The notes beneath the pieces are model-generated. The model searched no databases, had not been told where the DNA came from, and saw only the letters and a list, made by a program, of their open reading frames with translations. A program made the translations under genes and the position numbers. 64,000 bases of DNA from JACMQX01 sp040385105 (GTDB lineage Bacteria > Pseudomonadota > Gammaproteobacteria > Burkholderiales > Burkholderiaceae_C): positions 1-64,000 of the forward strand of contig JAZKHY010000085.1 of the NCBI GenBank assembly GCA_040385105.1, given 5' to 3'. The stretch's first letter is position 1. Every line of letters begins with the position of its first letter. Shown here piece by piece: positions 53,281-61,977 of the stretch.

Positions 53281-54771
53281 ATGGATACCGTCAACTCCCT
53301 GATGCAGGGGTTCGCCACGGCCATCACCGTGGGCAACCTGCTGTGGTGCTTTGTGGGCTGCGCGCTGGGCACGGCCGTTGGCGTGCTGCCGGGCATCGGC
53401 CCCGCCGTGGCGGTGGCCATGCTGTTGCCGATCACGGCCAAGGTGGATGTGACTGCCTCGATGATCTTCTTTGCCGGCATCTACTACGGTGCCATGTACG
53501 GAGGGTCGACCACGTCCATCCTGCTCAACACGCCGGGCGAGACCGCCAGCATGGTGACCGCGATGGAGGGCAACAAGATGGCCAAGAGCGGGCGCGCGGG
53601 CGCGGCCCTGGCCACGGCAGCCATCGGCTCCTTTGTGGCCGGCACGATTGCCACCGTGATCGTCACGCTGTTCGCGCCTTATGTGGCCGACTTTGCGGTC
53701 AAGCTCGGCCCGCCCGAATACTTCATGCTGATGTTGCTGGCCTTCACCACCGTGAGCGCGGTGCTGGGCAAGAGCACACTGCGCGGCATCACGGCACTTT
53801 TCATCGGCCTGGGCATCGGCATGGTGGGGCTGGACCAGATATCGGGCCAGCCGCGCTACACGCTGGGCAAGGCCGAGATGATGGACGGCATCGAGATCGT
53901 GCTGGTGGCTGTCGGCCTGTTCGCGGTGGCTGAAGTGCTGCATGCCGCCCTGTATGAGGGCCGCGTGAGGGACACGCAGAACCGCATGAGCAAGGTGCAC
54001 ATGACTGGCAGGGAGTGGCGGCGTTCCATCCCGGCCTGGCTGCGCGGCACCGCCATCGGCGCGCCGTTCGGCTGCATTCCTGCGGGCGGCACCGAGATAC
54101 CGACTTTCCTGAGCTATGCAACCGAGCGCAAGCTGGCGACCGACCCCCAGATTGCCGCCGAGTTCGGCACCACCGGTGCCATCGAGGGCGTAGCGGGCCC
54201 CGAGGCCGCCAACAACGCGAGCGTGACCGCCGCGCTGATCCCGCTGCTGACGCTGGGCATTCCCACCTCCAACACCACGGCCATTCTGCTGGGCGCGTTC
54301 CAGAACTACGGCATCCAGCCCGGCCCGCAGCTTTTCACCACATCGGCGGCGCTGGTGTGGGCGCTGATTGCCTCGCTGTACATCGGCAATGTGATGCTGC
54401 TGGTGCTGAACCTGCCGATGGTGGGCCTGTGGGTCAAGCTGCTGAAGATCCCGAGGCCGCAGCTGTATGCGGGCATCCTGATTTTTGCGACGGTCGGTGC
54501 CTACGGCATGCGGCAGAGCACCTTCGACCTGTTCCTGCTGTATGCCATCGGCCTGCTGGGCCTGCTGATGCGCCGCTTTGACTTCCCGACAGCACCTGTG
54601 GTGGTGGGCATGATCCTCGGGCCGCTGGCGGAGGCGCAGATGCGCAATGCGCTATCCATCGGCGAGGGCAAGTGGACGGTATTCCTGGAGCGTCCGATGT
54701 CCGCCGCGCTGCTGGCGGTTGTGGTGGCGGTGCTGGTGCTGCCCCGGCTGCTGAAGAAGCGCAAGGCCTGA
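53281..54771 (+). CDS. tctA: tripartite tricarboxylate transporter large membrane subunit TctA
   Basis: A 496-residue protein with about twelve membrane helices. The family signature is GVLPGIGPAVAVAMLLPIT followed by YYGAMYGGSTTSILLNTPGE (about 68-87); a second half repeat has GIPTSNTTAILLGAF. It forms the translocation path with TctB. The window contains only this one TctAB pair but four further Bug/TctC proteins, so it may serve several of them. The regulator pair TctDE often found nearby is absent. Confidence 0.95.
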   Translation: MDTVNSLMQGFATAITVGNLLWCFVGCALGTAVGVLPGIGPAVAVAMLLPITAKVDVTASMIFFAGIYYGAMYGGSTTSILLNTPGETASMVTAMEGNKMAKSGRAGAALATAAIGSFVAGTIATVIVTLFAPYVADFAVKLGPPEYFMLMLLAFTTVSAVLGKSTLRGITALFIGLGIGMVGLDQISGQPRYTLGKAEMMDGIEIVLVAVGLFAVAEVLHAALYEGRVRDTQNRMSKVHMTGREWRRSIPAWLRGTAIGAPFGCIPAGGTEIPTFLSYATERKLATDPQIAAEFGTTGAIEGVAGPEAANNASVTAALIPLLTLGIPTSNTTAILLGAFQNYGIQPGPQLFTTSAALVWALIASLYIGNVMLLVLNLPMVGLWVKLLKIPRPQLYAGILIFATVGAYGMRQSTFDLFLLYAIGLLGLLMRRFDFPTAPVVVGMILGPLAEAQMRNALSIGEGKWTVFLERPMSAALLAVVVAVLVLPRLLKKRKA

Positions 54772-54873
54772 GGGCCCGGCTGCGGGCGGCGGGGGCCTGA
54801 ACTCCCGGCGTCTCACGCAGGGGCGGGATGCTGTCCCACATTGCGTGACGGGGCGCGCCCATAAGCTGCGCGG

Positions 54874-55911
54874 ATGTTGTTACCCGACCCGGCCGCACAG
54901 GCGCCTTTGGCGAGGCCCCCACTTTCGCCTTCCCTTGCGCCTTCCCCTGCGCCATCACAGCCTCATTCCTCCTCCCGGCAGGGAGAACTCTTCATCATTG
55001 CCAACCCGGGCTCCGGCGAGCACGACAGCCGCGAAACCCGGCAGCTGCTGGCCAGGGTGTTCGCGGAGGCCGGGCGCGCCTTCCGCTTCGTTCCGGTGGA
55101 CCGGCCGCAGATGCTGGAGTCCGCCTGCGAGCGTGCGGCGGCCGAGGCGGCCGCCGCCGGTGGCGTGCTCGTGGCTGCCGGCGGCGACGGCACCATCAAC
55201 GCGGTCGCGGGCGCAGCCTGGCGCAAGGGGTGCCGGCTCGGCGTGTTGCCCATGGGCACTTTCAACTATTTCGGCCGCAGCCACGGCATACCGCAGGACC
55301 TGGCGGCCGCAGCGCGGGCGCTGCTGGATGCGGATGTACAGGCCGTGCAGGTGGGCGAGGTCAACGGCCAGCTGTTCCTGGTCAATGCAAGCCTGGGGCT
55401 GTACCCCCAGCTGTTGCAGGACCGCGAGGCGTTCAAGCATCGCTTTGGCCGCCACCGCTGGGTGGCGGTGCTCTCGGGGCTTGTGACGGTATTTGCCTGG
55501 CGCAGGCAGCTCGTGCTGGAACTGGAAGCCAATGGCCAGCGCACCCTCATCACCACGCCGACGCTGTTTGTGGGCAACAACCGGTTGCAGCTGGAGAGCA
55601 TAGGCATTGGCCAGGAGGTCCTGCATGGCCTCGGCAACGGTGACCTGGTGGCTGTGGTGGCGCGGCCGATCGGCAGCTGGCAGATGCTCGGCCTGCTGCT
55701 GCGCGGCGCATTCGGGCGCCTGGGTGATGCCGACCAGGTGCACAGCTTTGCCTTCAGTGCCATGACGGTGCGGGTGAGCGGGCGGCGCAAGGTCAAGTTC
55801 GCAGCCGATGGCGAGGTGCGGGTGCTGACGCCGCCCCTGCGCTTTGCCGTGGGTGGGGCGCCTCTGCAGCTGATGCTGCCGCGCGCCGAAGACCGTGTTG
55901 CCGTCGAATGA
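54874..55911 (+). CDS. diacylglycerol kinase family lipid kinase
   Basis: A 345-residue enzyme with a Pro/Ser-rich N-terminus (1-35) and a DAGK catalytic domain from about 38. NPGSGEHD is the first nucleotide loop and GGDGTIN (103-109) the ATP-binding signature; LPMGTFNYFGR then matches the GTxNxxA region. The C-terminal beta domain reaches LPRAEDRVAVE. Relatives phosphorylate diacylglycerol, sphingoid bases or other lipids (YegS-like). A metallophosphoesterase gene begins 19 bases downstream, a frequent pairing. The lipid substrate is unknown. Confidence 0.9.
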   Translation: MLLPDPAAQAPLARPPLSPSLAPSPAPSQPHSSSRQGELFIIANPGSGEHDSRETRQLLARVFAEAGRAFRFVPVDRPQMLESACERAAAEAAAAGGVLVAAGGDGTINAVAGAAWRKGCRLGVLPMGTFNYFGRSHGIPQDLAAAARALLDADVQAVQVGEVNGQLFLVNASLGLYPQLLQDREAFKHRFGRHRWVAVLSGLVTVFAWRRQLVLELEANGQRTLITTPTLFVGNNRLQLESIGIGQEVLHGLGNGDLVAVVARPIGSWQMLGLLLRGAFGRLGDADQVHSFAFSAMTVRVSGRRKVKFAADGEVRVLTPPLRFAVGGAPLQLMLPRAEDRVAVE

Positions 55912-55930
55912 GCGCGCCGGCGCCACTGCG

Positions 55931-56749
55931 ATGACCACCGTGCTGCATATCTCCGACACGCATTTCGGCACCGAAGTGACGCCCGTCTGCGAGGCGCTGA
56001 CCGCGCTGGCGCACGAGCGGCGGCCGGACGTGCTGGTGTACAGCGGCGACATCACGCAGCGCGCGTATCAAAGCCAGTTTGCCGCTGCGCGGGCTTTCTG
56101 CGACGGGCTGGGCATCGGCAGGATGCTTTGCCTGCCGGGCAACCATGATGTGCCGCTGTTCAACCTGGCAGCGCGCCTGTGGCACCCTTACCGGGGTTAC
56201 CTCCGGTATTTCGGGCCTGAGCTTGAGCCGGTACTGGACTTGCCGGACCTGCTGGTCATCGGCGTCAAGACGACGCGCCGCATGCGCCACAAGAATGGCG
56301 TCGTCTCGCAGGCACAGGTTGAGCGGGTGGCTGGCCGCCTCGCTGCGGCAAGGCCGGGGCAACTGCGCATCGTGGTGACGCACCAGCCCGCAGCCGTATC
56401 CCGCGCACGGGACGAACATGACCGCCTGCGCGGCGGGCAGGCGGCGCTGGATGCATGGGCTGCCGCAGGCGCAGACCTGGTGCTGGGCGGCCACATCCAC
56501 CTGCCCTATGTGATGGACGCGACGCAGGCGTCCGACGCCTTCCCGCCCTCGCGGCCGCTGTGGTGTGTGCAGGCAGGCACGGCCGTGTCGTCCCGTGTGA
56601 GGCACGGGACGGTCAATTCGGTGAACCTTGTCAGCTGGCAGGCTCCATTGCCGGACGCGCCACGGCACTGCGTGGTGCAAGTCTGCGAGTTCGACCATGC
56701 CACGGGGCGCTTCGTGGCCCGGCCAGAGCAACGGCTCCAGCTTGACTGA
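55931..56749 (+). CDS. metallophosphoesterase (class III phosphodiesterase-like)
   Basis: A 272-residue calcineurin-like phosphoesterase. The five metal motifs are visible: DTH (Asp9 to His11), SGDIT, GNHD, VTHQP and GGHIH. This set is that of class III cyclic-nucleotide phosphodiesterases and related UDP-diacylglucosamine or glycerophosphodiesterase enzymes. ATG at 55931 begins MTTVLHISDTHFG; an earlier in-frame ATG at 55895 overlaps the lipid kinase end. It is likely cotranscribed with the lipid kinase and may dephosphorylate a related lipid or nucleotide. Confidence 0.9.
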   Translation: MTTVLHISDTHFGTEVTPVCEALTALAHERRPDVLVYSGDITQRAYQSQFAAARAFCDGLGIGRMLCLPGNHDVPLFNLAARLWHPYRGYLRYFGPELEPVLDLPDLLVIGVKTTRRMRHKNGVVSQAQVERVAGRLAAARPGQLRIVVTHQPAAVSRARDEHDRLRGGQAALDAWAAAGADLVLGGHIHLPYVMDATQASDAFPPSRPLWCVQAGTAVSSRVRHGTVNSVNLVSWQAPLPDAPRHCVVQVCEFDHATGRFVARPEQRLQLD

Positions 56750-56807
56750 CCCAGCGGCCCCGGCAGGCACCGGACGCAAAGACAGTAGCAGGCGTCCCCT
56801 TCTGACC

Positions 56808-56813
56808 TAGAAT
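56808..56813 (+). promoter_or_regulatory. probable -10 box of the UDP-xylose/gtr operon
   Basis: TAGAAT fits the sigma-70 -10 consensus TATAAT with one change. No strong -35 is seen 17 bases upstream. It lies 10 bases before an ATG at 56823, which suggests that translation starts further downstream, at the GTG at 56895. Confidence 0.45.
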
Positions 56814-56894
56814 TCCCGCCTGATGCGCGGAGTTGCTGGTGCCTGGCCTCATGGCGACGGCGAGGTCCGTGTAACCACCTTCCTGGGGAATTTT

Positions 56895-57854
56895 GTGCAG
56901 GTTTCTAACAGAAAAAGAGTACTGGTGACCGGGGGAGCTGGATTTCTCGGTTCCCATTTGTGCGAGCGGTTGCTCAGGGACGGCGCAGAAGTGATTTGCG
57001 TCGACAACTTCTACAGCGGCACGCGTGACAACGTCGCTCACCTGGCAGATCACCCCCAGTTTGAACTCATCCGGCATGACATCACCTTCCCGATTTCTGT
57101 GGAAGTTGACGAAATCTACAACCTGGCGTGTCCGGCCTCACCTGTCCACTACCAGAGAGACCCGGTTCAGACGACCAAGACCAGCGTCATTGGCGCGCTC
57201 AACATGCTTGGGCTTGCGAAGCGCACCGGCGCAAGGATTCTCCAGGCATCGACCAGCGAAGTGTACGGAGACCCGGAAGTCCATCCGCAGCACGAGAGTT
57301 ACTGGGGGCACGTGAACCCCATCGGAATCCGCTCCTGTTATGACGAAGGCAAGCGTTGCGCGGAAACGCTGTTTTTCGACTACCTCCGCCAGCACAATCT
57401 GGGCATCAAGGTGGTGCGGATCTTCAATACCTATGGCCCGCGCATGCACCCCAACGATGGCCGCGTTGTGAGCAATTTCATTGTGCAGGCCTTGCGCGGC
57501 GAAGACATCACGATCTACGGTGACGGTGCGCAGACGCGGAGCTTTTGCTATGCGGACGACCTGATCGAAGGTTTTGTCCGCATGATGGCCAGCCCGGACG
57601 GCGTTACCGGCCCCTTCAACCTTGGCAACCCGGCGGAGTTCACCATACGGCAGCTCGCCGAAATGGTTGTTGCAATGGTTGGCGGGACGTCGAAACTGGT
57701 GTTCAAGCCATTGCCGCAGGATGATCCCCGCCAGCGCCGCCCGGAGATCACGGCCGCGCGCGAGGCGCTTGGCTGGGAGCCGGCGGTCAGGCTGGAGCAT
57801 GGCCTCGAAAAGACGATTGCCTATTTCCGTGGCCTGGCGGGCGGCGCCGCATGA
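56895..57854 (+). CDS. UDP-glucuronate decarboxylase (UDP-xylose synthase)
   Basis: A 319-residue extended SDR enzyme that converts UDP-glucuronate to UDP-xylose and CO2. The NAD loop is GGAGFLGSH. The family-specific stretch runs NLACPASPVHYQRDPVQTTK, TSVIGALNMLGLAKR, STSEVYGDP and then RSCYDEGKRCAET, which carries the catalytic Tyr and Lys. The GTG at 56895 (GGGGA just upstream, natural N-terminus close to KRVLVTGG) is preferred; an in-frame ATG at 56823 would sit almost on the transcription start. Its substrate is provided by the UDP-glucose dehydrogenase encoded at the other end of this operon. The stop overlaps the next ATG (ATGA). Confidence 0.92.
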   Translation: MQVSNRKRVLVTGGAGFLGSHLCERLLRDGAEVICVDNFYSGTRDNVAHLADHPQFELIRHDITFPISVEVDEIYNLACPASPVHYQRDPVQTTKTSVIGALNMLGLAKRTGARILQASTSEVYGDPEVHPQHESYWGHVNPIGIRSCYDEGKRCAETLFFDYLRQHNLGIKVVRIFNTYGPRMHPNDGRVVSNFIVQALRGEDITIYGDGAQTRSFCYADDLIEGFVRMMASPDGVTGPFNLGNPAEFTIRQLAEMVVAMVGGTSKLVFKPLPQDDPRQRRPEITAAREALGWEPAVRLEHGLEKTIAYFRGLAGGAA

Positions 57855-58801
57855 CCGGCTCCAGCCTGGTGGTCGTCATGCCCATCTACGAAGATGTGGA
57901 GGCCAGCAGCCGCCTTTTCATGGATCTGGCTTCGCAGTTCGGCACTGATCTCTTCATCGTCGCAGTTGATGATGGCTCGGTGAAGCAGCCCGTTGAAACG
58001 TCCAGCCTGGAGGCGGCAGGTGTTGATGGTGTGGTACTGAAGTTGCGCCGCAATGTGGGCCACCAGCGCGCGATTGCCATCGGCCTGGGCTACCTGTCCG
58101 AGCATGTACAGGCCGGGCAGCGGGTGGTGGTCATGGATTCCGACGGCGAGGACTTGCCGGGCACCATACCGTCGCTGCTTGCAGAACTGACACAGGAACA
58201 TGATGTCGTGGTTGCCGAACGCAAGAGTCGCGTGGAGAGCCTGCGGTTCAAGACCTTTTATGTCGTGTACAAGCGGGTGTTCAGTCTTCTGACTGGCAGA
58301 CCCATCAGCTTCGGGAATTTCATGGCGCTCAAGCCGCATGCGGTAAAACGGCTGGTTGCGATGCAGGAGCTGTCGATCCATGTGGCTGGTGCGGTGATTG
58401 CCTCGAAATTGCGCACGGGCAAATGCCCGCTGGACCGCGGTCCACGTTATGCGGGCCAGTCGAAGATGAATTTTGTAGGCCTGGCGCTGCACGGTTTCAA
58501 GGGCCTCATGGTCTTTGCCGAGGACGTTCTGGTCAGGGTCGGGATTGCATGTGCCTTCATCGCCGGCCTGTCCATCACGGGTGCCGTGGCCGCTGTGGCA
58601 CTCAAGCTTCTGGGGTATTCAACGCCTGGCTGGTTCTCTGTTGCACTCGGCATTCTGGTGCTGATGTTCCTGCAAACCGGTGCGCTGGCCCTGATGACGC
58701 TGATGCTCACCGGCGTCGTGCGCGGGGGGACCGTCACAACGGCCATCGCCTATCACGACTTTGTCGACCAGGTCATGGCTACCTCGCCGCGCGTTCAATG
58801 A
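57851..58801 (+). CDS. GtrB/DPM1-like family 2 glycosyltransferase
   Basis: A 316-residue membrane-bound transferase of the polyprenyl-phosphate glycosyltransferase type. The GT-A domain has VVMPIYED, VDDGS (about 37-41) and the metal motif region VMDSDGEDLPG (about 94-104). Two transmembrane helices lie near 230-255 and 265-295. It should move a sugar from a nucleotide donor to undecaprenyl phosphate on the inner face of the membrane. ATGA overlaps link it to the UDP-xylose synthase before and the GtrA gene after. The donor is therefore most likely UDP-xylose or UDP-glucuronate, which is inference. Confidence 0.9.
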   Translation: MTGSSLVVVMPIYEDVEASSRLFMDLASQFGTDLFIVAVDDGSVKQPVETSSLEAAGVDGVVLKLRRNVGHQRAIAIGLGYLSEHVQAGQRVVVMDSDGEDLPGTIPSLLAELTQEHDVVVAERKSRVESLRFKTFYVVYKRVFSLLTGRPISFGNFMALKPHAVKRLVAMQELSIHVAGAVIASKLRTGKCPLDRGPRYAGQSKMNFVGLALHGFKGLMVFAEDVLVRVGIACAFIAGLSITGAVAAVALKLLGYSTPGWFSVALGILVLMFLQTGALALMTLMLTGVVRGGTVTTAIAYHDFVDQVMATSPRVQ

Positions 58802-59232
58802 CCAGCCACCAGCGTGAAGTGCTGCGCTATGTCGTGAATGGCATTGCCGCAACGGCTGTGCACTATATGGTGCTCTACACCTGCCTTGAACTGCTGGGCA
58901 TGAAGTCCGCAGGCCTCGCCAACGTGATTGCGTCGTCGGCGGGAATCAGCGCATCGTTTGCGGGTAACCGCTACTTCGTATTTCCCGGCCAGCGTACGGC
59001 GTTTTTCACGCAGGCGACGAAGTTTGCGGGGCTCTACATTTCCATTGCATTGGTCAACGGCGCCATCCTTCTGGTGTGGACAGACGTTTTCGGCCTCAAC
59101 TACAGCATTGGCTTCCTGATTGGTGTCGCGGTTCAGGTGCTGGTCGGCTATGTGGGCGCGCGCAAGCACGTCTTCACGCCGGCGGCGGGCGTGGAGGCGG
59201 TTGCCCCCTTGAGCCAGCGTGCCGGGGACTGA
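58798..59232 (+). CDS. GtrA family membrane protein (putative polyprenyl-sugar flippase)
   Basis: A 144-residue protein with four hydrophobic helices (about 9-30, 36-53, 72-95, 97-120). The family pattern LRYVVNGIAATAVHYMVLY and the conserved NRYFVF of GtrA are clear. GtrA proteins are thought to flip undecaprenyl-phosphate sugars made by GtrB. The ATG lies in an ATGA overlap with the GtrB-like gene. The tail after about 125 is disordered. Confidence 0.92.
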   Translation: MTSHQREVLRYVVNGIAATAVHYMVLYTCLELLGMKSAGLANVIASSAGISASFAGNRYFVFPGQRTAFFTQATKFAGLYISIALVNGAILLVWTDVFGLNYSIGFLIGVAVQVLVGYVGARKHVFTPAAGVEAVAPLSQRAGD

Positions 59233-59242
59233 GGAGAATCCA

Positions 59243-59839
59243 TTGAAGTACATCAAGGCCATGTCGGGTGCAGCATTATTCGTCGCAATCCTGCTGGTGA
59301 CATATGTCGCCTATATCAATCTCATGCGTGTCGACGTGGTGTTCTACGCATCGATCGCTTCTGCCCTGATTGCCGTGGGAATCTTCGGCATTGCTCTTTT
59401 CGGTCTGCGCTTTTTCGCGGCCTTCACTGTTTTCGAAAAAACGCAGCAACTGGTGATCTGCGGTCTTGTCGGCTATGTTTTTGCGATCAGTGCGCCGACG
59501 GTGATTGACAGGTCCTTGTCCTTCTATATCCTGGAGAAGTTGCAGCAGAGGGGTGGCGGCATCCAGCTTGCAAAATTCGACCATGTCTTCAAGGTCGAGT
59601 ACATGAGGGAGCACCGGCTCCTTGACATCCGCCTCACAGAGCAGGCGGAATCCGGGACCCTCGTCATCGAGGGGGGGTGTGTCAAGCTGACCGAACGCGG
59701 CGAGAGGCTGGCTTCCTTCAGTCGTTTCTTCCGGAAATTCCTGTTGCCGAAAAAGAGGCTGATTCGCGGCGAATACACCGACCAGCTGGTTGATCCATTC
59801 TCGGCCAGTGAAGCGGCGCCTGACTACGCCTGCAAATGA
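59243..59839 (+). CDS. small membrane protein of unknown function in glycan operon
   Basis: A 198-residue protein with three hydrophobic helices (about 9-27, 34-58 and 68-85), followed by a soluble part with a helix and beta-rich tail (about 95-198). No family was recognised. The TTG at 59243 is chosen because GAGGAG stands six bases before it and the protein then starts MKYIKAMSGAALFVAILL; a GTG at 59219 would overlap the GtrA end. The stop overlaps the next ATG (ATGA). Its position between GtrA and the large membrane protein suggests a role in the same sugar transfer. Confidence 0.75.
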   Translation: MKYIKAMSGAALFVAILLVTYVAYINLMRVDVVFYASIASALIAVGIFGIALFGLRFFAAFTVFEKTQQLVICGLVGYVFAISAPTVIDRSLSFYILEKLQQRGGGIQLAKFDHVFKVEYMREHRLLDIRLTEQAESGTLVIEGGCVKLTERGERLASFSRFFRKFLLPKKRLIRGEYTDQLVDPFSASEAAPDYACK

Positions 59840-61968
59840 CGCACCCCTCCACGGCGCATCGCGGTGCGGGCGCATCGCATACCTTGTTCGACATCCTGGT
59901 GCTGCTGGGCATCGCGTTCCTGTTTGCCTGGGGCGCATCGCTGTGCAATATTGATTCCGCCGAAGACGTGGTGATGGTCATCAACAGCGTCACAGACCCG
60001 AGCCTATTTTTCCCGGGCAGCAACCGGATCATCAATCTCACTGGCATGGCTGCGAGCTGGATAACGGAAGTCCAATCCAACTACCACTTCCAGATGATGC
60101 TCCGGATGATCCTTGCGGTGCTGTGGCCGTACCTGGCTTCCAGGCTCATCCTGCGGCGGGACCTCTGCCTGCTGGCAAGCCTTGCCTTTCATGCTGTCGT
60201 TCTCGCCCAGTTCAATGATTCGGCAATGAACGTCATCTACGGCAGCAACCATCCGTACAGCGCCTCACTGTTCTTTCTGTTCGCATCCCTCCTGTTAGCC
60301 CGGAGTTGCGTGAAGGCCCGGGGTTTCGTGCGCAGGCTGGTGTATGGGGTGCTGGCGCTTGGGACAATGTTGCTTGCCAGTGAGAGCATCCAGGCCAGTA
60401 TCCTGCTGGCCTTGATGACACTGGGGTCTCTTGGGTGCATCCGGTTGGTTGAGGCCTCGATGGCGAAGCCGGCGGGATCTGCAGGTGGGTCCGCTCGCGG
60501 GGTTGCGCTCGCGCGGGCCTTAGTGGGCCTGGTGAAATCGTATTGGCTCGTGGCCGGGCTCTTTCTGCTGGCACTCGCATTGACCATCCTGCATGGCACC
60601 TTGTATGCCCGCAAGTACCCGGAAGCCGTCCGCTCCTTTTCAAGCGGCAGTTACACGAGCATCGAATTGAGCACGTCAGGCATTGTCCGGGCGTTCGGGA
60701 ACATGACGGGGTCCAGTGGAGGTGTTGCTATCCTGCTGCTGGAGCTTGTGTTGATAGCGGTGCTGGCATGGGTGGCGCGCCGCCGCGGGGGCACCACGCT
60801 GAGCGGCGTCATGGTGGACCGCGTGTGGTTCTTTGCCGTGATTGCGGGCAGCCTGGGCTATGTGCTTTTCCTTTCCCAGCTCCACCATATCAAGCAGAAC
60901 GATTACCACTATCGCTACTTCATCTTTGTGCCACTGGGCATCATCTGGATGACCATCGCCAGTGTTGTGGCTGCGTTGCCCGCGGTCCGGGAAGAGCTTC
61001 GTGAAAGGTTCGGGTCCCGTGGCGAGATCCGCGCGCAAGTGTCCGCGCTGCTGGTTGTGGCAACGGCCTGCGTGGCGCTGTTCAACGGCTTCGGCAGATT
61101 CGGGATGCCTACAACGGAATGCACTTTTCGGGGCAGTGCTGCCCATCGGGCCATGGGGGAAGAGGCCGCCAGGGGGGGCTACTTCGCCATTCTGGGCAGC
61201 TATTGGGATGTATGGCCGTCCACTTTTCATGCATGGAAGTCAAATGGAAGCAAGCCGCTCGAGGCCAGGGTGTTTCCCACGGGCTATCGCTCGGAGACGC
61301 TGAACCCTGCCATGTTGCAATCAGCGTCCCGCAAGCTGCTGGATGAGGGTTACCTGAAACTGCTCTGCGTGGGTCGTGGAAAGCCGAACACCGAGTTCGG
61401 AACAATCGCGTGCGGCGAACTCGTCGAATTCAACAGGCATTGGGGCGTGCTTCCAAGATTTGGCACCTACTTCGAGCGCAGAATCAATGACAGCCGGTCT
61501 GAAATCCGGATGGAATACCGGCCCCCTGCCGCCAGAATTGGCGACCACTGGAATCTTGCTGCGGACAGCAAGTCTGCCTATCTCCTGTCCGGCTGGATGG
61601 CACCGCATGCTGATGGCGCCTGGACGCTTGGAACCGAGGCGCGGCTTTCCTTTGTGCTCAGGTGTGAAAAGCCCGCCGACCTCACCCTGGAGTTTGACGT
61701 CTCGTCCTGGTCTGGAATGGTCGCCAGGCGCCCTGAGGAACTTGGCGTGCAACTGCTGTTCAACGGCAAACCGGCGGCGCAGTGGACCTTCCTGCCAGGC
61801 AATCGCGGCGGTATCAGGACGGTTCGGCTCGACGCCAGCCACATCCGATGCAACAGCCCGAATGATCTGCGAATCAACATTGACCGCCCGCGAAAGCCGC
61901 GCACATCGGCCGGGTTCACCGGTAACCCTGACCTGGGAATTGCCATGCGATCCCTGACTTTCAAGTAG
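59836..61968 (+). CDS. large membrane protein, putative GT-C-type glycosyltransferase with beta-sandwich tail
   Basis: A 710-residue protein. About ten membrane helices occupy residues 17-430, with a periplasmic loop after the first helix containing acidic residues (CNIDSAEDVVMV, about 37-48), as in GT-C enzymes that use lipid-linked sugars. The soluble region from about 440 includes a globular segment and, from about 580 to 710, a beta-sandwich-like domain (LLSGWMAPHADGAWTLG...FVLRCEKPADLTLEFDVSSW). It fills the place of the third, polymer-specific gene of gtr clusters. Function is inferred from topology and context; no family was firmly identified. Confidence 0.75.
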   Translation: MTHPSTAHRGAGASHTLFDILVLLGIAFLFAWGASLCNIDSAEDVVMVINSVTDPSLFFPGSNRIINLTGMAASWITEVQSNYHFQMMLRMILAVLWPYLASRLILRRDLCLLASLAFHAVVLAQFNDSAMNVIYGSNHPYSASLFFLFASLLLARSCVKARGFVRRLVYGVLALGTMLLASESIQASILLALMTLGSLGCIRLVEASMAKPAGSAGGSARGVALARALVGLVKSYWLVAGLFLLALALTILHGTLYARKYPEAVRSFSSGSYTSIELSTSGIVRAFGNMTGSSGGVAILLLELVLIAVLAWVARRRGGTTLSGVMVDRVWFFAVIAGSLGYVLFLSQLHHIKQNDYHYRYFIFVPLGIIWMTIASVVAALPAVREELRERFGSRGEIRAQVSALLVVATACVALFNGFGRFGMPTTECTFRGSAAHRAMGEEAARGGYFAILGSYWDVWPSTFHAWKSNGSKPLEARVFPTGYRSETLNPAMLQSASRKLLDEGYLKLLCVGRGKPNTEFGTIACGELVEFNRHWGVLPRFGTYFERRINDSRSEIRMEYRPPAARIGDHWNLAADSKSAYLLSGWMAPHADGAWTLGTEARLSFVLRCEKPADLTLEFDVSSWSGMVARRPEELGVQLLFNGKPAAQWTFLPGNRGGIRTVRLDASHIRCNSPNDLRINIDRPRKPRTSAGFTGNPDLGIAMRSLTFK

Positions 61969-61977
61969 GCAAATTCC

